A stretch of 64,000 bases of DNA from Bacillota bacterium (GTDB lineage: Bacteria > Bacillota > Clostridia > Caldicoprobacterales > Xylanivirgaceae). The position numbers and the translations under genes were made by a program. Positions 46,743 through 55,140 of this stretch are shown piece after piece. The notes under the pieces were generated by a model. The model had not been told where the DNA came from, did no database searches, and saw only the letters and a list, made by a program, of their open reading frames with translations. Within the stretch, counting starts at the first letter, position 1. Every line of letters begins with the position of its first letter. The stretch covers positions 18,744 through 82,743 of the forward strand of contig JAMOAB010000060.1 in assembly GCA_023621995.1 (NCBI GenBank), read 5' to 3'.

Positions 46743-47567
46743 ATGACTGTCAAGTTATTTTCCAATGACTGGGAATCAAGACATATTGATTTAAAGGAAA
46801 GTGAAAAATTTTGGGACATGCGGGCAGAGGAGTTTGCAGCCCATAAAGATAGCAGAGAAAAAATTGAAGGAATAGAGAATCTTTTATCATTCTTCGAATC
46901 AAATGGAGTCATACATAATGCTGCTAAAATCCTAGATATAGGCTGTGGACCAGGAATATATACTGTGGAGTTTGGAAAAAGGGTAAGAGAGGCAATGGGA
47001 ATAGATATATCGTCTGAGATGTTAAAGTATGCTAGAGCCAATAGTAGGGCTGAAGGATTAGGAAATACTTCGTTTAAGAAGGCAGCATGGGAGGAAGTAG
47101 ATCTGGATGAGTATGGATGGAGTAGGAAGTTTGATTTGGTATTTGCCTCTATGAGCCCTGGTATAAGTAGTAGGGATGCTTTACTTAAAATGGTGCATGC
47201 CAGTAGAGGCTATTGTTTTATGAGTAGTTTTGCCTATCGGAGAGATATAGTAAGGCAAAACCTTGAAGAGATCATATTTGGAGGGGCTAGGGAACATCAT
47301 AATGGTGCTACTATATACTATAGTTTTAATACGCTGTGGGAGGCTGGGTATTACCCTGAAATATTCTATAGAGATACTGAATGGGAGAATATTCTATCAC
47401 TGGATCAGGCCCTTTTTAGATATACCCACTGGCTTACTAGGGAACAAGCTTTAGATAAGAAGCAACAGATAAAGATACATGAATATCTAGAGAGTATATC
47501 CATCGATGGATTTATAAAAGAACACACAGAAGCAAAGATTGGCTATATGTTATGGAAGGTATGTTAA
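46743..47567 (+). CDS. Class I SAM-dependent methyltransferase
   Basis: 274 residues. SAM-binding motif AKILDIGCGPGIYTVEFGKRV (about residues 61-80) with VREAMGIDISSEMLKYA and FKKAAWEEVD after it; motif II region DLVFASMSPGIS. The N-terminus (FWDMRAEEFAAHK) is the usual cap helix. It starts 3 bases after the FmdE-like gene, so the two are coupled. The substrate is unknown; small molecules are more likely than DNA or RNA given the fold details. Confidence 0.88.
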   Translation: MTVKLFSNDWESRHIDLKESEKFWDMRAEEFAAHKDSREKIEGIENLLSFFESNGVIHNAAKILDIGCGPGIYTVEFGKRVREAMGIDISSEMLKYARANSRAEGLGNTSFKKAAWEEVDLDEYGWSRKFDLVFASMSPGISSRDALLKMVHASRGYCFMSSFAYRRDIVRQNLEEIIFGGAREHHNGATIYYSFNTLWEAGYYPEIFYRDTEWENILSLDQALFRYTHWLTREQALDKKQQIKIHEYLESISIDGFIKEHTEAKIGYMLWKVC

Positions 47568-47598
47568 GAACACAAGGGGATAGATGGAGGTCAATAAT

Positions 47599-49134
47599 AT
47601 GAAAAGCAAAGGAATTAAAAAATTTAGCATGTTTTTTGCACTTACTTTTGTAATGACTACATTAGTAGGTTGTGCCCAGACTACATATAAGCCAGAGTTT
47701 AGTGATGGGCTTGTAATAAACTTATCAGGTGGAGATTGGGGTTACCCTTCTCCCTATACCCATTATTCTAGGGGCCCAGGTATGTTTAAGATGCGACTTA
47801 TATTCGATAGTCTACTTGAGAGGGGAGAAGAGGGACTTATACCCTGGCTTGCTAAAGATTATGATATATCTAATGATGGTAAGGTCTATACATTTGTGCT
47901 AAACCAAGGGGTAAAATGGCATGATGGGAAAGATCTAACGGCAGAAGATGTAAAGTTCTCATTTGAGTATTTTATAGAGCATACTCCGGTGGTAGATGAT
48001 CTCACTATAGGTGATGAGACTTTCATAGAGAGTATAGATGTGGTGGATGACTATACTATAAAGATAACTGTTAAGTGTCCTAATGCTACTATTTTGAGCA
48101 GATTGGGTGCTACGCGTATAATTCCAAAGCATATATGGGAAGGGATAGACGATCCTAAGAAGTTTACTGAGAAGGAGGCAACTGTAGGATGCGGACCATA
48201 TATACTTAAGGAATACAATAAGGAACAAGGAGCTTACAGATTTGAAGCATTTGAAGAATACTGGGGCCCTAAGCCAAAGGTAGACTCTATACAGTTTATC
48301 CCTGTAAGCGATAATATATTGGCATTTAATAAGGGTGAGATAGATATAACAGGAATTACCGCTGATCTCTTGTCTAAATATGAAGGAGATGATGAATATG
48401 CTATAATGCAAAACCCTGCTTTTTGGGGATACAAGCTCATGTTCAATATGGATAGAAGGGAAGAGCTAAAGGACAAAAATATAAGGTATGCAATAGCCCA
48501 TTCTATAGATGTACAAGAACTCATAGATAAGGTGGCAAGGGGAGCAGCTGTGCCTGGAAGTTCAGGATATCTACCAGTAGATCATATATGGTATAACCAA
48601 AATGTTAGGCGATATGACTATAACATAGACAGGGCAAGGGAGCTTTTAAAGGGAAAGGATCTTGAACTTAACCTAGTTATATCTAATTCTGAGGAAGAAC
48701 TTAGAATTGGTGAGCTTTTGAAGATAAGCTTGGCAAAGTCAGGTATTGAACTGGATGTAAAAAGTGTAGATATGAAGACTAGGGACGCAATGGTTAAATC
48801 GGGGGATTATGAGTTAGCTTTAATTGGTCATGGAGGCTGGGGTGGAGATCCAGATATGCTAAGACGAACATATGCTACAGGCGCTATACCAGGATATAGT
48901 AATGAAGAGATTGATAAGCTTGCTGATTTGCAACTTATGGAATTAGATGAAGACAAGAGACGCGAAGTGGTATTTGAGCTTCAAGAACGGATTGGAGGGG
49001 AATTACCTTTGATTCCACTCTATAACACCACAGGTTATATAGTATATAGACCAGGAAAGTACAATGGTTGGATGTATATGTTTGATCACCATGAGGTAAC
49101 CCATAGTAAGCTGTCTTATCTTGAGGAGAGATAA
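47599..49134 (+). CDS. Peptide/nickel-type ABC importer binding lipoprotein
   Basis: About 511 residues. Lipoprotein signal with the lipobox LVGC, C25 being acylated. SBP_bac_5 domain: VYTFVLNQGVKWHDGKDLTAEDVKFSFEY is the family signature, followed by VGCGPYILKEY and NKGEIDITG. Binds oligopeptides, nickel chelates, opines or other metallophores in relatives. GGAGG lies 7 bases ahead of ATG 47599; ATG 47584 is not supported. Third gene of the operon. Confidence 0.93.
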   Translation: MKSKGIKKFSMFFALTFVMTTLVGCAQTTYKPEFSDGLVINLSGGDWGYPSPYTHYSRGPGMFKMRLIFDSLLERGEEGLIPWLAKDYDISNDGKVYTFVLNQGVKWHDGKDLTAEDVKFSFEYFIEHTPVVDDLTIGDETFIESIDVVDDYTIKITVKCPNATILSRLGATRIIPKHIWEGIDDPKKFTEKEATVGCGPYILKEYNKEQGAYRFEAFEEYWGPKPKVDSIQFIPVSDNILAFNKGEIDITGITADLLSKYEGDDEYAIMQNPAFWGYKLMFNMDRREELKDKNIRYAIAHSIDVQELIDKVARGAAVPGSSGYLPVDHIWYNQNVRRYDYNIDRARELLKGKDLELNLVISNSEEELRIGELLKISLAKSGIELDVKSVDMKTRDAMVKSGDYELALIGHGGWGGDPDMLRRTYATGAIPGYSNEEIDKLADLQLMELDEDKRREVVFELQERIGGELPLIPLYNTTGYIVYRPGKYNGWMYMFDHHEVTHSKLSYLEER

Positions 49135-49139
49135 TATAG

Positions 49140-50117
49140 ATGAATAGAGACAGAACAAAGATGTTATTAGGCTATTTGCTTACCTTTTTAATTATAATTA
49201 CCCTTAATTTTTTTATCCCTAGGCTCATGCCTGGAGATCCATTCACCTCTTTATCTTCAGAAGAGGGAGATATAACAGTTATATACAGTGAAGAACAGAT
49301 AGAGCGTTACAAAAGATACTATGGCATGGATAGACCTATAGCTGAGCAGTATATTGGATATCTTAAAAATCTACTGAAGGGGAATCTTGGCTATAGCATA
49401 TACTATAACCAAGAGGTTGTAAGCATATTAAAGAATAGGGTTCCATGGACAGTAGCCATAGTCATATGTTCTCTTATCATAAGTAGCTTTTTAGGAACTA
49501 TATTAGGGAGTATATCAGCATGGTTTAGAAATAGTAAACTAGATAAGATATTATATATATCTATGGTATTCATATCTGAGGTGCCTGCCTTTCTCATGGG
49601 AATATTACTATTATTTTTTATGGCAGGGAGATGGGGTTTGTTTCCCCTATCAGGGGGAATGAGCATGTTTACCCAGTATAGTACTAAATGTGAGGTGATA
49701 TTAGATATACTTCACCATGCCATACTTCCTGTAATGACATTGTCTATTGCGAAACTCGGTGAATTTTATCTCATATCCAGAAGTAGTATGCTGTCGGTTA
49801 TGTCAAAGGATTATATGAAAACTGCCAGGGGTAAGGGGTTGAAATCTAGGAGAATATTGTTTAGACATGGGCTTAAAAATTCTATACTTCCTGTAATAAC
49901 CCGGATTTTTTTGAGCCTTGGATCTATATTTGGGCAGGCTGTATTGATAGAGAATATATTTAATTATCCGGGCATAGGTACTTTAATGAGACAGGGTGTA
50001 ATGGTAAGGGATTATGTACTAATTCAAGGTATCTTCTTATTTGTAGCTATTACTGTACTTACCATGAATTTCATAGCAGACTTAATATATAAAAAATTAG
50101 ATTCTAGGGTGAGATAG
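49140..50117 (+). CDS. ABC importer permease (DppB/NikB type)
   Basis: 325 residues, six membrane helices. The N-terminal helix runs into RLMPGDPF, the family's DppB signature; the coupling region reads EFYLISRSSMLSVMSKDYMKTARGKGL and the final part GQAVLIENIFNYPGIGTLM is diagnostic. It begins 5 bases after the lipoprotein gene and abuts the second permease. Confidence 0.94.
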   Translation: MNRDRTKMLLGYLLTFLIIITLNFFIPRLMPGDPFTSLSSEEGDITVIYSEEQIERYKRYYGMDRPIAEQYIGYLKNLLKGNLGYSIYYNQEVVSILKNRVPWTVAIVICSLIISSFLGTILGSISAWFRNSKLDKILYISMVFISEVPAFLMGILLLFFMAGRWGLFPLSGGMSMFTQYSTKCEVILDILHHAILPVMTLSIAKLGEFYLISRSSMLSVMSKDYMKTARGKGLKSRRILFRHGLKNSILPVITRIFLSLGSIFGQAVLIENIFNYPGIGTLMRQGVMVRDYVLIQGIFLFVAITVLTMNFIADLIYKKLDSRVR

Positions 50118-50933
50118 ATGAGTAATTTGGGAAAATTTGCAATTGTGATAATTATAGTAATTATTGTGCTTGGAATATTATCTCCATTGATATCGAGACA
50201 TCCACATAATCTACCGTCAGGTAGTGCCCTTGAGTCACCTAGCTGGGAACATTGGCTAGGTACTGATGACTTAGGGATAGATATATGGGCTCAGATATGT
50301 CATGGTGCTAGGGCAAGTACATTTGTTGGCGCCGGCACTGCTCTATTAGCAGGAGTAGGAGGTAGTATAGTAGGCATGCTTTCTGGATATTTAGGTGGTG
50401 ATAGTGATAGAATAATTATGCGTATTTCAGATATGGCTATGGCACTGCCAGATATGCCTACAACCATTATATTAGGTGCTTTTTTTGGTCCTAGTCTCAA
50501 AAATATAATAATAGCCATTTCTCTGTATTCATGGGTTGCTCCTGCCAGACTGGTTCGCTCTAAAGTATTGGCAATAAAAGAAGAAAATTATATGAAGGCT
50601 GCTAAAAGCTATGGTGCAAATTTTTGGCATATGACTAAAGTGCATTTTTTGCCCCAGGTATTACCACTCATTGCCGTGAGTATGATAAGACTTTTTAGTA
50701 AGGCCGTTGTGGTAGAAGCAGGTCTATCGTTTCTAGGACTTGGTGATCCAACATCTAAGAGTTGGGGAGTGATACTTCATCATGCAATAAACTTTAAAGG
50801 GATATACTTTACCGAATATTGGAAATGGTGGTTAGTATCGCCTGTATTTATTATGATGTCATTTACTACTTCACTTGCAATAATTTCAAGGGAACTTGAG
50901 AGATTGTGGAATGGGAAGATTGAATGGATATGA
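50118..50933 (+). CDS. ABC importer permease (DppC/NikC type)
   Basis: 271 residues. LGTDDLGIDIWAQICHGARAS is near the N-terminus, the DppC signature; the coupling loop is ARLVRSKVLAIKEENYMKAAKSYGA and VVEAGLSFLGLGDPTSKSWG follows. Its ATG directly follows the previous stop, so both permeases are made together, as needed for a heterodimeric channel. Confidence 0.94.
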   Translation: MSNLGKFAIVIIIVIIVLGILSPLISRHPHNLPSGSALESPSWEHWLGTDDLGIDIWAQICHGARASTFVGAGTALLAGVGGSIVGMLSGYLGGDSDRIIMRISDMAMALPDMPTTIILGAFFGPSLKNIIIAISLYSWVAPARLVRSKVLAIKEENYMKAAKSYGANFWHMTKVHFLPQVLPLIAVSMIRLFSKAVVVEAGLSFLGLGDPTSKSWGVILHHAINFKGIYFTEYWKWWLVSPVFIMMSFTTSLAIISRELERLWNGKIEWI

Positions 50934-50944
50934 AGGGTGATTTT

Positions 50945-52597
50945 ATGGGAAAACCGTTATTAAGTGTAAAAAATTTATCTATAGAATATGAGGGAGCTTC
51001 AGAGCGTACATTGGCTGTAGATGATGTATCTTTTTCCCTAAATAGGGGAGAATGTCTTGGTATTATTGGAGAATCGGGGAGTGGCAAGACTTCTATTGCC
51101 ATGGCAATTATGGGTATTTTACCCTCTAGTGCGCATGTAAAAGGCAGTATAATGTATGATGATGTCAATATACAATGTCTTTCAGAAGGGGAGCGTAATA
51201 TGTATAGATGGGGAGAGATTGCTGTTGTATTTCAAAACAGCTTAGATGTTTTAAACCCCGTCCTTACCGTACATGAACAGATATATGAATGTATAATAGA
51301 ACATACGTCACTTTATAAGGGCGAAGCTGATAGGAGGGTGGAAAATCTTCTAGAACTGGTTGGCTTAGATCCACAAGTTAGTGAACACTATCCTCATCAT
51401 CTATCAGGTGGCATGAGGCAAAAAGTTTTAATTGCCATGGCTCTATCTTGTAATCCTAAGATCTTAATAGTAGATGAACCTACATCATCTCTAGATCCTT
51501 GGGCGAAAGACGAAATTATACATCTTTTAAAAGAGCTACAAAGGCAGAATAATTTTGCTATGATAGTGATATCCCATGAAATCCATATCATATCTCAGCT
51601 TGCAGATAGGCTCCAGGTGATGTATTCAGGATGTATAATGGAGAGAGGTTATACTGAAGATATTCTCCAGACCCCCATGCATAGTTATACAAGGGGTTTT
51701 ATAAATTCTTCTCCCTACATAAACCCGTACAAAGATCTATGGGGTATACCAAGTGAGGCATATAGTTCTAGCATTAGGAAAGGGTGTCCTTTCTATAATA
51801 GATGCTATCAAAGGTTGGAGTTGTGTAGTGAGAAAAAGCCGGAACTTTCATATGTTGCCACAGAGAGGGAAATTGCATGTAACAGAGGTGGTATTATTAC
51901 CATATTAGAGGCACAGGATATAGATAAGACATATGAATTCAATGGAAATGAGATATTGGCATGTAAGGGATGTAATATACATATTCGCTCGGGAGAGACT
52001 GTAGTGCTCATGGGTGAGTCGGGCTCAGGCAAGACTACACTCGCCACTATTATATCAGGGGTCTTGGAGGCTGACAGTGGTCAGGTACAATTTCTAGGAA
52101 AGAGGGTAGAAGGCAATAACTTTACTAGTCAAATGGGTGGAATACAGATAGTATTTCAAGATCCATTTTCGTCCATAAATGAGTTTCTTACTGTAGAAGA
52201 GGCAATAGTAGAACCTCTTACAATAACAGGGATAGTTGAAAAGGATAGTAGGCGGCATATGGTTAAGCTGGCACTTAAAGACGTACAACTGCCTTATGAT
52301 GATGGTTTTTTAGCTAGAAGATGCTATACATTAAGTGGTGGACAGAGACAAAGAGTTGCACTGGCTAGAAGCCTTATAATGCAACCTAAGCTTCTTATAG
52401 CAGACGAAGTATGTTCTATGCTGGATCCATCTACCCAAGCTAACATATTAAGACTCCTTAAAGGTCTTCAAAATGCGAAGGGATTTTCAATGCTTTATAT
52501 AACCCATGATGTGGCTATTGCACAAAAAATTGCAGATAGGTTATATGTAATGCATGAAGGTAGTATTAGCGAAGAGAATCTTTTAGACATTAGATAA
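50945..52597 (+). CDS. Fused double ATPase of the peptide/nickel-type importer (DppD-DppF)
   Basis: About 550 residues with two complete nucleotide-binding domains. Domain 1 (to about 290): Walker A GESGSGKTS near 41, LSGGMRQKV signature, ILIVDEPTSSLD; then the OppD/DppD tail with four cysteines (GCPFYNRC, LC, AC), a pattern that holds an iron-sulfur cluster in relatives. Domain 2: Walker A GESGSGKTT near 356, LSGGQRQRVALARS, and LLIADEVCSMLD as Walker B. Normally two proteins; fusions occur. ATG 50945 follows AAGGGTGA; ATG 50924 overlaps the permease gene. Probably the last gene of the operon. Confidence 0.93.
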   Translation: MGKPLLSVKNLSIEYEGASERTLAVDDVSFSLNRGECLGIIGESGSGKTSIAMAIMGILPSSAHVKGSIMYDDVNIQCLSEGERNMYRWGEIAVVFQNSLDVLNPVLTVHEQIYECIIEHTSLYKGEADRRVENLLELVGLDPQVSEHYPHHLSGGMRQKVLIAMALSCNPKILIVDEPTSSLDPWAKDEIIHLLKELQRQNNFAMIVISHEIHIISQLADRLQVMYSGCIMERGYTEDILQTPMHSYTRGFINSSPYINPYKDLWGIPSEAYSSSIRKGCPFYNRCYQRLELCSEKKPELSYVATEREIACNRGGIITILEAQDIDKTYEFNGNEILACKGCNIHIRSGETVVLMGESGSGKTTLATIISGVLEADSGQVQFLGKRVEGNNFTSQMGGIQIVFQDPFSSINEFLTVEEAIVEPLTITGIVEKDSRRHMVKLALKDVQLPYDDGFLARRCYTLSGGQRQRVALARSLIMQPKLLIADEVCSMLDPSTQANILRLLKGLQNAKGFSMLYITHDVAIAQKIADRLYVMHEGSISEENLLDIR

Positions 52598-52697
52598 GAA
52601 AAGGAGTATCATAAATTTGAAAAATTAAGTTTTAAATAGATCAAGATATATTGTTATTGGAAGTATGGCGACATAAATCGTTACTTTAAATCAGGAT

Positions 52698-52961
52698 ATG
52701 TCAAAGAGTCAGTTAAAACCAGTACTGGATAGGGACATTTTTTTAGAAGTAGCCCGGGTGAATGAGGTTCACAGTGGTGTGGTTATGGGTGTATTGATAC
52801 TCGTAATGAGGCCAGATAGTGAAGAGATGTGGTGGGAGTTACAAAGGGAGAATGGAATCCATAGAAAGGGCATACTTGTAAAAGACAGCGCCAGGAAGTA
52901 TATTATCTACATAGGGATAGAGTGGTATTTCTATCTCTTTTTTAGATACATTGGTAATTGA
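52698..52961 (+). CDS. Doubtful 87-residue open frame, possibly a gene remnant
   Basis: An open frame without a good ribosome binding site (CAGGAT only). I recognise no domain: it reads DRDIFLEVARVNEVHSGVV, a hydrophobic patch, and a tail WYFYLFFRYIGN. The last 15-16 codons coincide with a terminator (52913-52943), which argues against a normal gene. It fills most of the 495-base gap between the ABC operon and the SGNH hydrolase gene; otherwise I see nothing in that gap. Confidence 0.25.
   Translation: MSKSQLKPVLDRDIFLEVARVNEVHSGVVMGVLILVMRPDSEEMWWELQRENGIHRKGILVKDSARKYIIYIGIEWYFYLFFRYIGN
52913..52943 (+). terminator. Intrinsic terminator downstream of the ABC operon
   Basis: AGGGATAG and CTATCTCT, 8 pairs with one G-U, 10-base loop and a T-tract. 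It is the first terminator after the ATPase gene. Confidence 0.7.
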
Positions 52962-53092
52962 TGTCGAAGTTCAAAGTAGAGTAATGAAGTTATTCATGGC
53001 TATGGACTAATATTTTTGAATGTTAAGCTTGGATAATTATGGTATAATATTGCATAAATGCTAGATAAAATTGATTAGTGAGAGGTGATCGT

Positions 53093-54058
53093 ATGTTGAC
53101 CAATAAAGATTTATTTAAAGGATGTATAGATATTGAGGAGCTAGACGGAGGAATAAGACCTATCAGGTTTACCCGAAAACAGTTTAGTGTCTATGAAGAC
53201 AATGCTGCCCTGAGTCTGAGAAGTAGATGTCCATCCGGTATATGTATAGATATTGAAACCAATGCGTCATATATCGCCTTTGACTATAATATAGAGGGAT
53301 GGGCAAGGGATTGGTTATATTTTGATGTATTTCTAAATAATGTGTTTGTACATACTATTGGCTGTTCACCTATAGAGGAGGCAAAGGGGAGTTTTCACTA
53401 TAATATACCTAAAGTACATAAGTTTAACCGTGTAACCATATATTTGCCACATTTGGTGGATATTGTACTATATAATCTACGTGTTTCTTACGGAGCTTCA
53501 ATAAGAGCAGTATCCAATTACGAAAAGAACCTCCTATGTCTCGGAGATTCCATTACCCAAGGTATGGATGGTAAGTATCCTTCTTCATCCTACCCTGTAC
53601 TCCTATCTAGATTTATAGGGGCTAATATTTTGAATCAAGGAGTGGGGGGAGATGTGTTTAATGTTCATAATTTAGATCCAAGTTTGCCGTTTGAGCCTGA
53701 TATAATTACAGTGGCATATGGAACAAATGATTGGGGATTATGCAAATCCATGTCAGAATTTGAACGTAACTGTAGAGAATATATAGATGCCCTAATGGAT
53801 ATGTATGAAGAATGCAAAATATTTGTTATAACTCCTATATGGAGATCAGATATAAATGAAATTAAACCAATGGGAGATATGCAATCTCTTAAAAACAGCA
53901 TATATAGTATATGCGAGGAATATCCTCAGATAGATGTAATAGATGGCCAGATGTTGGTACCCAATATGCCCCATTTTTTTGGTGATAAATCTGTACATCC
54001 GTCAGATGAAGGTTTTCTCCATATGGCTATAAACTTGCTTAGATATATTATGCAATAA
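53093..54058 (+). CDS. SGNH/GDSL hydrolase family protein
   Basis: About 321 residues. An N-terminal jelly-roll-like region (about 1-140) as in CE2-type carbohydrate esterases precedes the SGNH domain: block I CLGDSITQGMDGKYPSSSYP with the nucleophile serine, block II NQGVGGDVF, block III VAYGTNDWG, block V SVHPSDEGFLHMA with Asp/His. No signal peptide, so it acts in the cytosol, perhaps deacetylating a sugar or small molecule. AGAGGTGATCGT precedes ATG 53093. Confidence 0.88.
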   Translation: MLTNKDLFKGCIDIEELDGGIRPIRFTRKQFSVYEDNAALSLRSRCPSGICIDIETNASYIAFDYNIEGWARDWLYFDVFLNNVFVHTIGCSPIEEAKGSFHYNIPKVHKFNRVTIYLPHLVDIVLYNLRVSYGASIRAVSNYEKNLLCLGDSITQGMDGKYPSSSYPVLLSRFIGANILNQGVGGDVFNVHNLDPSLPFEPDIITVAYGTNDWGLCKSMSEFERNCREYIDALMDMYEECKIFVITPIWRSDINEIKPMGDMQSLKNSIYSICEEYPQIDVIDGQMLVPNMPHFFGDKSVHPSDEGFLHMAINLLRYIMQ

Positions 54059-54073
54059 AAAGGATGATAATAT

Positions 54074-54832
54074 ATGAAAAGTATTAGTTATAAAGATTTA
54101 GTTGAAGGTTTTAAATCTATTTCAATTCCAAAGGGAACAACCCTACTTGTACATAGTTCAATGAAGTCATTTGGATGCCATATAGAAGGAGGTCCAATGA
54201 CAGTGATAGATGCCCTTAGAGAAGTATGTGGAGATGATGGTAATATTGTTATGCCCACTCTCTCATTTTCCAGCATAGATGAGGACAATCCTTTTTTTGA
54301 TGTTAGGAATACTCCATCTGACTGTGGGATAATTACTGAAGTATTTAGACAGCTTCCATATGCCTATCGGAGTGTACATGTAGTATCGTCAGCTGCTGTA
54401 ATAGGTGATAAGGCTGAATATATTACACAATACCATCATGATACTCCTTGTGGTCCTGGTAGCCCATATCAAAAAATAATAGAGCTTGATGGTCATGTAC
54501 TATTCATAGGTGCTACATTTGGATCCAATACCCTTTTTCATGTAGCAGAAGAATATGTAGATCCTCCGTATATGTGTTATAAAGCAATTGAGGATGTGGT
54601 GGTGAAAGACGCAAAGGGGGATACGTTTACTCATACATTTACACGGTATAATTGTGCCCAAACAGGTATTCGTAGAATATTAGCGAGAATGGAGCCTATA
54701 TTCTATGAAAAAAGGGTTATAAAAGAAACTCAGATTGGTCAAGCAAGGATTATGCTTATAAGCGCAGTAGATAACTTTGAGATAAGTTCTAAGGTATTAA
54801 AGCAGAATCCAAACTTGATATTGGAAACATGA
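54074..54832 (+). CDS. AAC(3) family N-acetyltransferase
   Basis: 252 residues of the antibiotic_NAT fold: LLVHSSMKSFG, GNIVMPTLSFSS, FRQLPYAYRSVHVVSSAAVIG, HHDTPCGPGSPYQKI and HVLFIGATFGSNTLFHVAEE. Members acetylate the 3-amino group of aminoglycosides, but many are chromosomal and act on other amino sugars. Pairing with an SGNH hydrolase 15 bases upstream suggests metabolism of an acetylated sugar or natural product rather than resistance; that is inference. Confidence 0.88.
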   Translation: MKSISYKDLVEGFKSISIPKGTTLLVHSSMKSFGCHIEGGPMTVIDALREVCGDDGNIVMPTLSFSSIDEDNPFFDVRNTPSDCGIITEVFRQLPYAYRSVHVVSSAAVIGDKAEYITQYHHDTPCGPGSPYQKIIELDGHVLFIGATFGSNTLFHVAEEYVDPPYMCYKAIEDVVVKDAKGDTFTHTFTRYNCAQTGIRRILARMEPIFYEKRVIKETQIGQARIMLISAVDNFEISSKVLKQNPNLILET

Positions 54833-54871
54833 CATACAGATGTTAACAGAAACATCTGTATGTTGGCTTTT
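54832..54871 (+). terminator. Terminator after the AAC(3)-like gene
   Basis: ACATACAGATGTT and AACATCTGTATGT, 13 perfect pairs with a 6-base loop, beginning at the stop codon; TTGGCTTTTAGG follows, a short T-tract. Confidence 0.85.
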
Positions 54872-55140
54872 AGGTGTTAAAAGGCTCGAAATAAGAAATA
54901 AAAAGAGGGGACAATAAAGGAAGGTATATCATAGTGCTGAGAGCTATTTACGGTTTTCAGTAAGCAAGTAATTACTGTAATTACTTAAAGGCAAGTTAAC
55001 TGAATGTAAAAACTTAGTATAAATAAAGGAAAACCAATATTTTTGTCGAATACATTCTCTAATAGAGATATTTAGCCTTATCTGCTGAAAAAACACATGA
55101 AAGATATGGGGCTTGAGAATTAAAAAAAAGGTGATTTATT
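54872..55140 (+). other. Leader region of the sigma4-like gene
   Basis: About 270 bases with no gene (308 counting the terminator). It holds a perfect inverted repeat AAGTAATTA-CTG-TAATTACTT (54966-54986), enclosed by TTCAGT (54956) and ACTGAA (54999-55004), so a nested stem is possible; a Spo0A-box-like TTTGTCGAA at 55042-55050; and a CTCTAATAGAG palindrome just after it. No convincing -35/-10 pair stands out. Confidence 0.5.
55042..55050 (+). promoter_or_regulatory. Spo0A-box-like site
   Basis: TTTGTCGAA matches the Spo0A consensus TTTGTCRAA at every position, 90 bases ahead of the sigma4-like gene. It is a single short match and may be chance. Confidence 0.4.

Noticed and set aside
54074..54832. 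Mobile antibiotic-resistance gene
   Set aside because: Base composition matches its neighbours, no mobile element flanks it, and AAC(3)-fold proteins are common chromosomal enzymes.
54930..54960. CTGAGA-like sequence suggesting a TPP riboswitch
   Set aside because: Only the short CTGAGA is present; the second conserved half and the pairing between the halves are missing, and the gene downstream is unrelated to thiamine.
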